Below are positions 5,222 to 12,628 of a stretch of DNA of 13,472 nt, in pieces. The notes under the pieces were generated by a model, which saw nothing but the letters and a program-made list of their open reading frames with translations, did no database searches and was not told the DNA's origin. Both the position numbers and the translations under genes were made by a program. The DNA is taken from assembly GCA_030604585.1 (NCBI GenBank), contig JAUVVP010000007.1:1-13472 (forward strand). The letters run 5' to 3'. Origin of the DNA: Planctomycetota bacterium (GTDB taxonomy: Bacteria > Planctomycetota > Brocadiia > SM23-32). The stretch's first letter is position 1. Each line of letters begins with the position of its first letter.

Positions 5222-7798
5222 CTACCAACGAACCGGCTCGACGCTGGTGAGCACCTGGCTGCCCTGCGAAGGCTCGCACATGAACATGCGCGGCTCGATG
5301 CGCTCCGGCTCGTAGTATTCGCGTTGGAGCGTCGCGATCACGCCGTCCGCGCAGTCCTTCCGGACCAGGACCATGATGCAGCCGCCAAGCCCGGCCCCCG
5401 CAAGCTGCGCCCCCAGCACCCCCTCGCAGGCCAGGACGCGGTCCACCATCAGGTCAATCTTGGGCGTGCTGCAATCGTAAGCGCCCGGCTGCTGCCAGAG
5501 CGCCGCCTCCGAATCGCACAGCGGCCGCAGCAGCGCCGCAGCACCGATCAGCGCCTCCATCCGCTGGTCCGTCGCGTGGGTGTCGAATGGCCGGCATTCG
5601 GGATTCCATCGGGCGACGCGGTCGCCGTTGTGCGATATGTTCATCATGCGGCCCAGCGCTTGCACGTCGCCCCGGTCCAGAAGGGCTCCGGTTCGCCGGG
5701 ACCTGTCGCATTCGGCTAGGCCGTAGAGCGCCACGTCGCGCAAGGGGAAGTCGTGCCCTTCGAGGTCGAGGCCCGACACGCACTTCGCCACCGTCGGGTG
5801 CTCGGCCGCCAGGGACTCGACCTCCCGGGGACTTATCTTCACGGGGACGTCCTTCAGAAGGCCGTAGAGCGCTGGCAGGGAGATGTCCAGCCTGTCCGTG
5901 TTCACGTCTCGCAGGTGCTCGATGATCGGGGCAAAGCGCGGGAACTCCCCCCTGATGACCTCTCTTGCCATGTGGTAACAGGCGACGCGGGCGTTGAAGC
6001 GCTCGCGGGCGTTCTCCATCTTCTTGGCCGATATGCCGGAGTGGCACACGATGAGGGCATGCTCTTCCGGAAACGGATGGGCGCCGAGCACTTCGAACGG
6101 GAAGAAGGAGACGCTTACCACCTCGTTGGCGCGGCCGAGTTTGATGGCGGCATGGTCGCCGCTGCCGCCGCGGGTCCCGACGAACCACTCCCCCTCCCCG
6201 CAGAGGTCCACGAACTCGCGGGGGCGCAGGTTGAGGGCATTGATCTCCGTTAGCGCCTCGGCGGCGGCCACTACGAGCGCCGACGAGGAGCTGAGGCCCG
6301 CGCCGACCGGGATGTTCCCCGCGGCGAAGGCGTCCATCCCCCTCAGCGCCCTGTCGCGGAAGGCATGCTGGAGCCGCAGCGCCGCTCCCTTGACGTAGTT
6401 GTCCCACTCGCCGGCGCTGCTGGAGACCATCCGCTGAAGGTATTGCGAGTCCAGCGTCCGGAGCCAGTCCTCCCAGACGATGTCGCTGGTCAGCTCGCGG
6501 AAGGAGAAACTGCGCGGGGGGTAGGTGGCGGCATCGGAGTTCCAGAGGTTGATGCGGTCGTCGTCTCGCGGTGAGGCGGCGATGACGATCTCCCGGTCTA
6601 TGGCCATCAGGTTGCACGTGCCTCCCTGGTGGTCCACGTGCCGCCCCATCAGGTTGATCCGGCCCGGTGATCGCACGACGATGCAGGGCCTGTCGGCGCC
6701 GATCTTCTCGGCGAGCATCCGCACCGCGTCGGCGGCGAGGCTGCCGGGACTGCGCCGCCTAAAGTGGCTGTTCCACGCCTCCAGCGTCGGGTAGCGGGTC
6801 CTGCTCAAGGCGCGCACGGCGTGCACGTTCCTGACCGCCTCAAGCTCGTCGAGCGTGTTGAAGGCCATCACGTCTTCGGGGTCTTCTGTGCGGAACAGGC
6901 CGATGCTGCGGCCGCGCGAGACCAGCAGGTCCACGGCGTCCGTGAAGTAGCACTCGCCCTGGACGTTGTCGGTGCCGAGTTGCCGGACGGCGTCGTGCAG
7001 GAGGCCGAACCGGCCCACGTAGACGCTGAGGTTGCACAGCTCGGAGGCGAGGGCCTCTTCCAGAGAGATGGCCCCGCCGTGCAGGGAGAAGCCCTGCGGG
7101 ATGGTCTGGGCGGCCGCGCTCAGCTCGCCGAGCGCGACGACATCGTCCGGTGGCCGCGCCAGTAGCCTGCTGAGAGCCGGAAAGCACGTCGCCAGTTTGC
7201 CGGTGCTGGGTATGTACTCGGCCGCCAGGCGCGCCAGTTCGCCGACGGTCAGCGGCCCCTCATCCGGCGCCAGGCCCCGCAGGCGCTGCGCCAGTTGTCG
7301 CACCCTGATATCGGGGGTCTCGAGGATGGCCACCGGCCTGCCGTCGCGCAGCACGACCTGACCTGAGCCGAGATAGTGCGCGCCGGGGCCTGCCAGGAGG
7401 CAGACGTCGAGATGGCCGGCGGCGTAAGTCTCCACAATGCCCCGGATCACATGCGGCGCGATCACCTTGTCGCCGGACGATATGAGGACGTGTTCGGGCG
7501 GCCCGAGCCCGGCCAGCAACTCCAGGGCGCACCTGACCGCGTCGCCCGTCCCCCGGGGCCGGCTCTGGTAGGCAAACAACACCGACGGCCGGGTGCTACA
7601 GACCTCGCCGATCACCTCTTCGGCCCGGCAGCCCACAACGACCACGTGCCGGCGAACCCCGGCTTCCTCGTAGGTCTGAAGCGCATTCTCGATGACCGAG
7701 ATCGGGCCGATCTTGCAGCACGGCTTGGGCGGCATGTCTTCGGGCATCCTCTTGCCCGCCCCGGCCGCAAGCGTGATCGAGTAGACTTCCGAGTCCAT
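5222..7798 (-). CDS. Fusion of GlmU-like sugar-1-phosphate nucleotidyltransferase and galactokinase-family (GHMP) kinase
   Basis: This 858-residue protein has two enzymatic halves. Residues 1 to about 325 are a nucleotidyltransferase: LAAGAGKRM (10-18), GTGDA in the place of GlmU GTGHA (83-87), GD110, then LGTDNVQGECYFTDAVDLL and the DPEDVMAFNTLDEL ending. About 85 residues (roughly 165-250) are extra relative to GlmU. Residues about 370-858 are a GHMP kinase closest to GalK: PGRINLMGRHVDHQGG (378-393), PVGAGLSSSSALVVA (497-511), GGSGDHA (544-550) and AGAGLGGCIMVLV (800-812). The order, transferase then kinase, matches fucokinase/GDP-fucose pyrophosphorylase. The likely job is to phosphorylate a salvaged sugar at C1 and load it onto a nucleotide; the sugar is not known. 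The GalK sugar-site motif G-E-H-x-D-Y reads G-R-H-V-D-H. The start at 7798 fits the family but lacks a strong Shine-Dalgarno sequence. It is divergent from nagA. Confidence 0.85.
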   Translation of the reverse strand: MDSEVYSITLAAGAGKRMPEDMPPKPCCKIGPISVIENALQTYEEAGVRRHVVVVGCRAEEVIGEVCSTRPSVLFAYQSRPRGTGDAVRCALELLAGLGPPEHVLISSGDKVIAPHVIRGIVETYAAGHLDVCLLAGPGAHYLGSGQVVLRDGRPVAILETPDIRVRQLAQRLRGLAPDEGPLTVGELARLAAEYIPSTGKLATCFPALSRLLARPPDDVVALGELSAAAQTIPQGFSLHGGAISLEEALASELCNLSVYVGRFGLLHDAVRQLGTDNVQGECYFTDAVDLLVSRGRSIGLFRTEDPEDVMAFNTLDELEAVRNVHAVRALSRTRYPTLEAWNSHFRRRSPGSLAADAVRMLAEKIGADRPCIVVRSPGRINLMGRHVDHQGGTCNLMAIDREIVIAASPRDDDRINLWNSDAATYPPRSFSFRELTSDIVWEDWLRTLDSQYLQRMVSSSAGEWDNYVKGAALRLQHAFRDRALRGMDAFAAGNIPVGAGLSSSSALVVAAAEALTEINALNLRPREFVDLCGEGEWFVGTRGGSGDHAAIKLGRANEVVSVSFFPFEVLGAHPFPEEHALIVCHSGISAKKMENARERFNARVACYHMAREVIRGEFPRFAPIIEHLRDVNTDRLDISLPALYGLLKDVPVKISPREVESLAAEHPTVAKCVSGLDLEGHDFPLRDVALYGLAECDRSRRTGALLDRGDVQALGRMMNISHNGDRVARWNPECRPFDTHATDQRMEALIGAAALLRPLCDSEAALWQQPGAYDCSTPKIDLMVDRVLACEGVLGAQLAGAGLGGCIMVLVRKDCADGVIATLQREYYEPERIEPRMFMCEPSQGSQVLTSVEPVRW

Positions 7799-7875
7799 GA
7801 TGGCCCCGTCTATGCTGAGATCGGCTCAGAACATGCAAACCGGATGCCGCAAATGCCCATCCAGGGCCTCCAAAG

Positions 7876-7904
7876 AGTCTAAGACGCCGCGCCGCCTCGG
7901 TCAA
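7876..7904 (-). promoter_or_regulatory. Sigma70-like promoter of the nucleotidyltransferase-kinase fusion
   Basis: Minus-strand -35 TTGACC (7899-7904) and -10 TAGACT (7876-7881) are 17 bases apart. Transcription should start near 7869, leaving a leader of about 70 bases. That leader holds a small inverted repeat, CTGAG-N5-CTCAG (7815-7829), which may or may not matter. Confidence 0.7.
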
Positions 7905-7952
7905 GCGGTTGCCCCTCTGACGAACAATGCGCCCTCGCCCGGTGGCCCACGA

Positions 7953-7981
7953 TTGACACGGGCGGCCCGCTTGCTTAATGT
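7953..7981 (+). promoter_or_regulatory. Sigma70-like promoter of nagA
   Basis: A perfect -35 TTGACA (7953-7958) and -10 TAATGT (7976-7981) have 17-base spacing. It lies back to back with the fusion-gene promoter, with 48 bp between the two -35 boxes. The predicted start is near 7988, and the leader carries AAGGAG (8004-8009) five bases before the ATG. Confidence 0.75.
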
Positions 7982-8014
7982 TGTCCCGGCATCCCCGGCC
8001 AACAAGGAGACGGC

Positions 8015-9178
8015 ATGCGCATCGTCGGCACGATCTGCGGAACCGCCCAGCCCTCCGCCATAGAGATAACGGGCAGCATCATAACGGCCGTGGCGCCGGC
8101 GGAGCCCGACCTTGCTGACCGGCATGACACGCTCGGTGGGCCGGACGTCATGGTCTGCCCCACCCTGTTCGACATCCAGGTGAACGGATACGGCGGGCAT
8201 GACCTGAACGCCGACGAGCCGCACCCGGAGGACGTGGCCGCCGTCGTCGCCCGGCTCAACGAAGTCGGCGTCGGCCTCTACTGCCCCACGGTGGGCACCG
8301 CCCCGCATGAGGTGATGGCCTCGCGCCTGCGGGCCATCGCCGATGCCTGCGGGGACGAGCGGATCGCCGCCAGCACCGTGGCCGTGCACCTGGAAGGTCC
8401 CTACATCTCGGCGGAGGACGGCCCTCGCGGGGCGCACTCGCCGGCGCATGTTTGTGACCCCGACTGGGACCGGTTCCGGCAGCTCCAGGACGCCGCCGGC
8501 GGGCGCATCGGGCTCGTCACCCTGGCGCCGGAGCGGCGGGGCGCCATCCGCTTCATCGAGAGGCTCGTCGAAGCGGGCATCGTGGCGGCCATCGGCCACA
8601 CGGCAGCCGATGCGGCCCACATACGGGACGCCGTGAAGGCCGGGGCCCGGCTGGCCACGCACCTGGGCAACGGCGCTCACGCCCTGCTGCCGCGCCATCC
8701 CAACTACATCTGGGAGCAGCTCGCCCAGGACGCCCTCTGGGCATCCATCATCGCCGACGGCCATCATCTGCCCCAGTCGGTGGTCAAGTGCATGATCCGC
8801 GCCAAGGGCCTCGAGCGGACCATTCTGATCAGCGACGCCGTCCTCTACGCCGGGCTTGAACCCGGCGACTACGAGCGGGACGGACGCCTCGTCCAGGTGA
8901 CAGCGGACGGGAAAGTGCAGCTGAAAGGGACGCCCTTCCTGGCGGGGGCGACCGTGGACCTGGGCCGGGGCGTCGCCAACGCCGTCAGCTTCGCCGGCAT
9001 CTCGCTGCCGGAAGCGGTGCGGATGGCGACGCTCAACCCGGCCAGGCTGATGGGGATAGATGACCGGTTCGGGACGGTCGAGGTCGGCAAGGAGGCCAGC
9101 TTGCTCCTTTTCCGCTGGGACGAACGGGGCGCGCAGATGGAGGTATTGCACACCCTGGTCCGAGGTGAGGTTGTGTAG
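8015..9178 (+). CDS. nagA: N-acetylglucosamine-6-phosphate deacetylase (NagA family)
   Basis: NagA removes the acetyl group from GlcNAc-6-phosphate to give glucosamine-6-phosphate, a step in amino-sugar use and peptidoglycan recycling. The 387-residue length is typical. The amidohydrolase markers fall almost exactly at E. coli positions: DIQVNG (53-58), metal-binding E127 in HLEGPY, H195 in IGHT, H216 in ATHL, and catalytic D274 in LISDA. The C-terminus ends the usual way (NPARLMGIDDRFGTVEVGKEASLLLF). The common THLFNAM stretch reads THLGNGAH here, so it may belong to a variant subfamily with a somewhat different sugar. A strong Shine-Dalgarno sequence and promoter precede it. The D-aminopeptidase follows after 111 bp of hairpins. 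Confidence 0.88.
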   Translation: MRIVGTICGTAQPSAIEITGSIITAVAPAEPDLADRHDTLGGPDVMVCPTLFDIQVNGYGGHDLNADEPHPEDVAAVVARLNEVGVGLYCPTVGTAPHEVMASRLRAIADACGDERIAASTVAVHLEGPYISAEDGPRGAHSPAHVCDPDWDRFRQLQDAAGGRIGLVTLAPERRGAIRFIERLVEAGIVAAIGHTAADAAHIRDAVKAGARLATHLGNGAHALLPRHPNYIWEQLAQDALWASIIADGHHLPQSVVKCMIRAKGLERTILISDAVLYAGLEPGDYERDGRLVQVTADGKVQLKGTPFLAGATVDLGRGVANAVSFAGISLPEAVRMATLNPARLMGIDDRFGTVEVGKEASLLLFRWDERGAQMEVLHTLVRGEVV

Positions 9179-9187
9179 CTTGAGAAC

Positions 9188-9265
9188 ATGTAGCTCAGGC
9201 TCTCCAGCCTGAGTCCGGCCCGAGGGCCGGGTTCGTAGTCCCGCGACTGCGGGACTGCGCCACAT
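9188..9265. repeat. Three tandem perfect hairpins between nagA and the D-aminopeptidase gene
   Basis: In order: CTCAGGCT-CTCC-AGCCTGAG (9194-9213), CCGGCC-CGAG-GGCCGG (9215-9230) and AGTCCCGC-GACT-GCGGGACT (9237-9256). Short outer bases ATGT (9188-9191) and ACAT (9262-9265) could close them. GTAGC at 9190-9194 opens the first stem. They may terminate or attenuate the nagA transcript or belong to a mobile palindrome family. No T-run follows any of them. Confidence 0.7.
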
Positions 9266-9288
9266 AGTGCGCGAGAGCGAGGGAGAAC

Positions 9289-10074
9289 ATGAAGGTATTC
9301 GTGATGGTGGACATGGAAGGGATCAGCGGTGTGGTTCGGCGGGGTCATGTGTCTGAGGGAGATCCCCTCTATCAGCAGGGGCGCAAGTACATGACCTGGG
9401 ACATCAATGCGTGCGTCGAAGGGTGCTTTGCCGGCGGCGCGGACGAGGTGGTCGTCTACGATTCGCACGGGGCCGCCGGGCCGAACGTCGTCTGGGAGGA
9501 CCTGGACGAACGCGCCGAATACTTCATTGGCGAGACCGGCCGGGAGCGCATGCCGGGCAGTGAGGGGTCCGATGCCCTGATACTGCTGGGCTATCACGCG
9601 ATGGCCGGCACGCCGGAGGCCATCCTCGAGCACACCATGAGTTCGCTGCATTGGCAGAACTTCTGGCTCAACGGCCGCAAGACCGGCGAGATCGGCGTAG
9701 ACGCCGCCATCGCCGGCGAGCACGGCGTGCCGACCATCATGGTCAGCGGCGACGACAAGGCCTGCGCCGAGGGTGCAGAGTTCATACCGGGCGTGGTGAC
9801 CGCGTGCGTCAAGGTGGGGTTGGCTGTCGAAGGCGGCCGCCTGCTCTCGCGCGCGAGCGCCCACAAACTCCTAACCGAGCGCGCCACCGAGGCCATGGGC
9901 AAAGCCGACCAGATCGCGCCGGTCAAGGTCGAGCCGCCCATAACGGCGAGGCTGGAGCGGGTCTCGCGCGGCAGGCTGCCCGTGCGCGGCGAGAAGCCCT
10001 ACGTCACGATCATTGACGGCCGCACCTACGAGGTCACGGCCGAAAGCGTCGAGCAGGCCATCTGGCGGCTCTGA
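9289..10074 (+). CDS. dppA: D-aminopeptidase, peptidase family M55 (DppA-like)
   Basis: Family M55 enzymes are zinc-dependent and release N-terminal D-amino acids from short D-peptides such as D-Ala-D-Ala, acting in the cytoplasm. The 261-residue protein opens with the hallmark VDMEGISG. The known B. subtilis DppA metal and catalytic residues are matched: D8, E10, H60 (DSHG), H103 (GYHAMAGTP), H115 (LEHTMSS) and E134 (GEIGVDA). GDD..A.EG and LLTE...A also match the family. AGGGAG (9280-9285) lies just before the ATG. No separate promoter is visible in the hairpin-filled gap, so it is probably read from the nagA promoter. The wall-peptide role beside NagA fits peptidoglycan recycling; that is inference. 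Confidence 0.9.
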   Translation: MKVFVMVDMEGISGVVRRGHVSEGDPLYQQGRKYMTWDINACVEGCFAGGADEVVVYDSHGAAGPNVVWEDLDERAEYFIGETGRERMPGSEGSDALILLGYHAMAGTPEAILEHTMSSLHWQNFWLNGRKTGEIGVDAAIAGEHGVPTIMVSGDDKACAEGAEFIPGVVTACVKVGLAVEGGRLLSRASAHKLLTERATEAMGKADQIAPVKVEPPITARLERVSRGRLPVRGEKPYVTIIDGRTYEVTAESVEQAIWRL

Positions 10075-10098
10075 GAGCGGCCTCGCACGGCCCGTCAT

Positions 10099-11469
10099 CT
10101 ACTGGACCACGGACGCGACGGCCTCCTCGAAGACCGACACGCCCTCGCGCACGGCGTCCTCTTCGGTGACAAGGGGCGGGCATATCTTGACGGTCGCCCC
10201 GCCCAACCCCACCGGCGCGAACATCAACAGGCCGCGCTCCACGCACGCCCCCACGATGTCGAACGCCAGCTCGCCGTCCGGCTCCTTTGAGCCGGGCCTC
10301 GTGACATGAACGCCGGCCACCATGCCGCGCCCGTGCACGGCGCCTGTGCGATTGGTGAAGCGTTCGGCCACCTTCGCCAAGCCGGCGTGCAGCCCCTGCC
10401 CGACGGCCCGGGCGCGTTCCACCAGGCCGTCGCGACGGATCGCCTCGATGCCGGCCAGCGCCGCCGCCACGCACACGGGATTGCCCGTGTGGGTGCTCGT
10501 CATGCTGCCCGGCTCGAACCGGTCCATGACCTCGGCCCGCCCCAGGACGGCGCTCAGCGGCATGCCGCTCGAGATGCCCTTGCCGCAGCAGATCAGGTCG
10601 GGAACGATGCCGTAATGCTCGAAGCCCCAGAAGGTGCCCGTGCGCCCGAAGCCGGCCTGGACCTCGTCCAGGACCAGCAGCGCGTCGTGCCGGCGGGTCC
10701 ATTCCCTCAGGCGCTGCACGTACTCCGCCGGGGCGAAGCTTGCCCCGCCGCCCAGGTAGGTCTCCATCATCACGGCCGCCACGTCCTGGCCCCCTATCCC
10801 CTGTTCGGCCAGCGACCTCTCGAAGGCGTCAAAGCCCGTGTCCTCGCACCGGAAGCCGTCGGGAAACGGCACCTGCGCGAACCCCGGGTCGAGGTTGACG
10901 ATCCATTCCTTCAGGGCGGGAATCCCGCCGGCCTGCTGGGCGCCGAGCGTTCGGCCGTGGAAGGCGCCTTCGAAGCTCACGATGACCGACTTCGCCGGCC
11001 CCGCAATGCGCAGCCCCCGGGCGCGCGAAAGCTTGATGGCGCACTCGGTCGCCTCCGATCCCGTCGTCAGCAGGAACGCCTTGTCAATGCCCTCGGGGCC
11101 TGCCTCGACGAGGGCCCGCGCCAGGCGTGCCCGCAGCTCGCTGGGGAAGCAGTAGTTGTGGATCAGCCCGTGCTGCGCCTGCCTGATGATCGCCTCACGG
11201 ACGAGCGGATGTGCATGTCCCGCGTTGGTGACCAGCACGCCGCTGGACCAGTCCAGCCAGGTGTTGCCCCAGCGGTCGTGGACCTGGCATCCTTCGGCCC
11301 TGTCCCAGACGACCGGCGGCTGCCCGGACATGGACTGCGGCTCATACGCGCGAAGCTCCTCCAGGATCGGCAGCGACTCCGGCACCGGTATCTCCGTGAC
11401 GATGCGCCTGTAGCGGGTCTCGACGTGCGCGACCGCCTTCGGCGCCAGCGGATACGTTCTGCCCGCCAT
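10099..11469 (-). CDS. Class III PLP-dependent aminotransferase
   Basis: Class III (ornithine/GABA-type) aminotransferases move an amino group, often a terminal one, onto a 2-oxoacid using pyridoxal phosphate. The 456-residue protein carries the fold's markers: GNTWLDWSSGVLVTNAGHAHP (68-88), TGSEAT (136-141), FEGAFHGRT (166-174), LLVLDEVQAGFGRTG with PLP-binding D268, the Schiff-base lysine K297 in CGKGISSG, and STHTGNP (325-331). It resembles GabT/ArgD relatives, but the substrate cannot be assigned. GGAGGAG lies two bases before the ATG, 15 bp past the oxidoreductase stop, so it is the last gene of the M20-oxidoreductase-aminotransferase unit. Its stop is 24 bp from that of the convergent D-aminopeptidase gene. 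Confidence 0.92.
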   Translation of the reverse strand: MAGRTYPLAPKAVAHVETRYRRIVTEIPVPESLPILEELRAYEPQSMSGQPPVVWDRAEGCQVHDRWGNTWLDWSSGVLVTNAGHAHPLVREAIIRQAQHGLIHNYCFPSELRARLARALVEAGPEGIDKAFLLTTGSEATECAIKLSRARGLRIAGPAKSVIVSFEGAFHGRTLGAQQAGGIPALKEWIVNLDPGFAQVPFPDGFRCEDTGFDAFERSLAEQGIGGQDVAAVMMETYLGGGASFAPAEYVQRLREWTRRHDALLVLDEVQAGFGRTGTFWGFEHYGIVPDLICCGKGISSGMPLSAVLGRAEVMDRFEPGSMTSTHTGNPVCVAAALAGIEAIRRDGLVERARAVGQGLHAGLAKVAERFTNRTGAVHGRGMVAGVHVTRPGSKEPDGELAFDIVGACVERGLLMFAPVGLGGATVKICPPLVTEEDAVREGVSVFEEAVASVVQ

Positions 11470-11484
11470 GACTCCTCCGCGGCT

Positions 11485-12564
11485 TCAGGTGATGTCAATC
11501 AGTCGGCCGGTGGCCAGCGACTCATGGGCGGCGGCCACGATCTTCGTCGCCTCCAGGCCGTCAAGCCCGTCGGGATACTTGCCGGCCAGCTCGTCCAGCT
11601 TCCCCCCGTCCAGCAGGAACGCGAGGTTGTCGGCGAAGTCCGCGATGGCCTCTATGCCATAGCCCCCATAGACGGTCCGGCCGGCCTTGTCCTTCGTCTC
11701 GCGGAAGAAGCCCAGGTTGTGCGTGGCCATCCTGCCGTCGGCCGCGAAGCAGCTCTCCGCGCCGCGGTCCTGCGAGTCCACCTCCATGATGCCTTCGGTG
11801 CCGACGATGCGGATGCCCTGGTTCACTATCGCCTCGAAGGCGTCCGGCAGTATCCACGAGACCTGGCACTGGAATGAGATGTCGCGCTCCATCTCGACGG
11901 CGATGCTGATGGAGTCCCAGGCGTCGAGGCCAAGCGAGGCGAGCTTCTTCTTGGCGCCGGTGGCATAGACGCTGCGGCCGCGGGTCTGCGCGATCCAGCG
12001 GAACAGGTCGATCATGTGGATGGCCAGGAACCAGCCCGGCGAAGACTCGCCCGCCCAGGAGGGCCACCAGTCGCGCGGCACCTCGATGCGGTCCTCCATC
12101 CACGCGTAGCCGTACTCGATCTCGCCGAACTTGCCCTCGCGCGCCAGCCGGTGAAGCTCCAGGTGATAGGGGTCATACCTCTTGTGGAAGTCCACCTCCA
12201 GCAGCAAACCCCCGCCCGCCGCCGCATCAATGATCTGCCGGCATCCGCTCGCCGTGACGTCCAGCGGCTTCTCGACGAACACGTGCACGCCGCGCTCGAT
12301 GGCGGCAAGGGTGATCTCCCTGTGCAGGTGGTCCGGCGTGGCGATCGTCACGCCGTCCGGCCGCTCGCGGTCGAGCATCTCGCCGTAGTCGGCGTAGGTG
12401 CGCATCCCGAACTCCCAGGCGCGCTCATCCAGCAGTTGCTCATCGACGTCGGCCAGCGCCAGGAACTCGCAACGGCCCTCGTTGGCCAGTTGGCGGAAGG
12501 CCCGCAGGTGCATCAGTCCGAACCTGCCGCCGCCAATCACGCATATCTTGGGCTTCTGCGCCAT
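11485..12564 (-). CDS. Gfo/Idh/MocA family NAD(P)-dependent oxidoreductase
   Basis: This family oxidises or reduces sugars, inositols and similar compounds with NAD(P). The start at 12564 is chosen over an in-frame ATG at 12675 because AAGGAG (12569-12574) lies four bases upstream, the nucleotide-binding strand KICVIGGGRFG begins directly after it, and the longer form would add 37 low-complexity residues and overlap the M20 gene. The protein is 359 residues. Markers: GGGRFG (11-16), TPDHLH (76-81), VEKPLDV with the family's conserved EKP (98-100), and SSPGWFLAIHMIDLFRWI near the substrate site. The C-terminal half is the usual alpha/beta domain. It lies between the M20 and aminotransferase genes on the same strand, so it probably acts on a related compound. 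Substrate unknown. Confidence 0.9.
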   Translation of the reverse strand: MAQKPKICVIGGGRFGLMHLRAFRQLANEGRCEFLALADVDEQLLDERAWEFGMRTYADYGEMLDRERPDGVTIATPDHLHREITLAAIERGVHVFVEKPLDVTASGCRQIIDAAAGGGLLLEVDFHKRYDPYHLELHRLAREGKFGEIEYGYAWMEDRIEVPRDWWPSWAGESSPGWFLAIHMIDLFRWIAQTRGRSVYATGAKKKLASLGLDAWDSISIAVEMERDISFQCQVSWILPDAFEAIVNQGIRIVGTEGIMEVDSQDRGAESCFAADGRMATHNLGFFRETKDKAGRTVYGGYGIEAIADFADNLAFLLDGGKLDELAGKYPDGLDGLEATKIVAAAHESLATGRLIDIT

Positions 12565-12628
12565 CGCACTCCTTCCCTGTTCCGACCACCATGTCGGCAA
12601 CGCGCCGTGCCGCCCTTCCCCATCGGCT

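Noticed and set aside
7901..9265. 454-codon open frame on the minus strand
   Set aside because: It is antisense to nagA and crosses both its promoter and the hairpin gap; its composition is that of a shadow frame.
10306..11877. 523-codon open frame on the plus strand
   Set aside because: It runs opposite the aminotransferase and the end of the oxidoreductase gene, has shadow-frame composition and no motifs.
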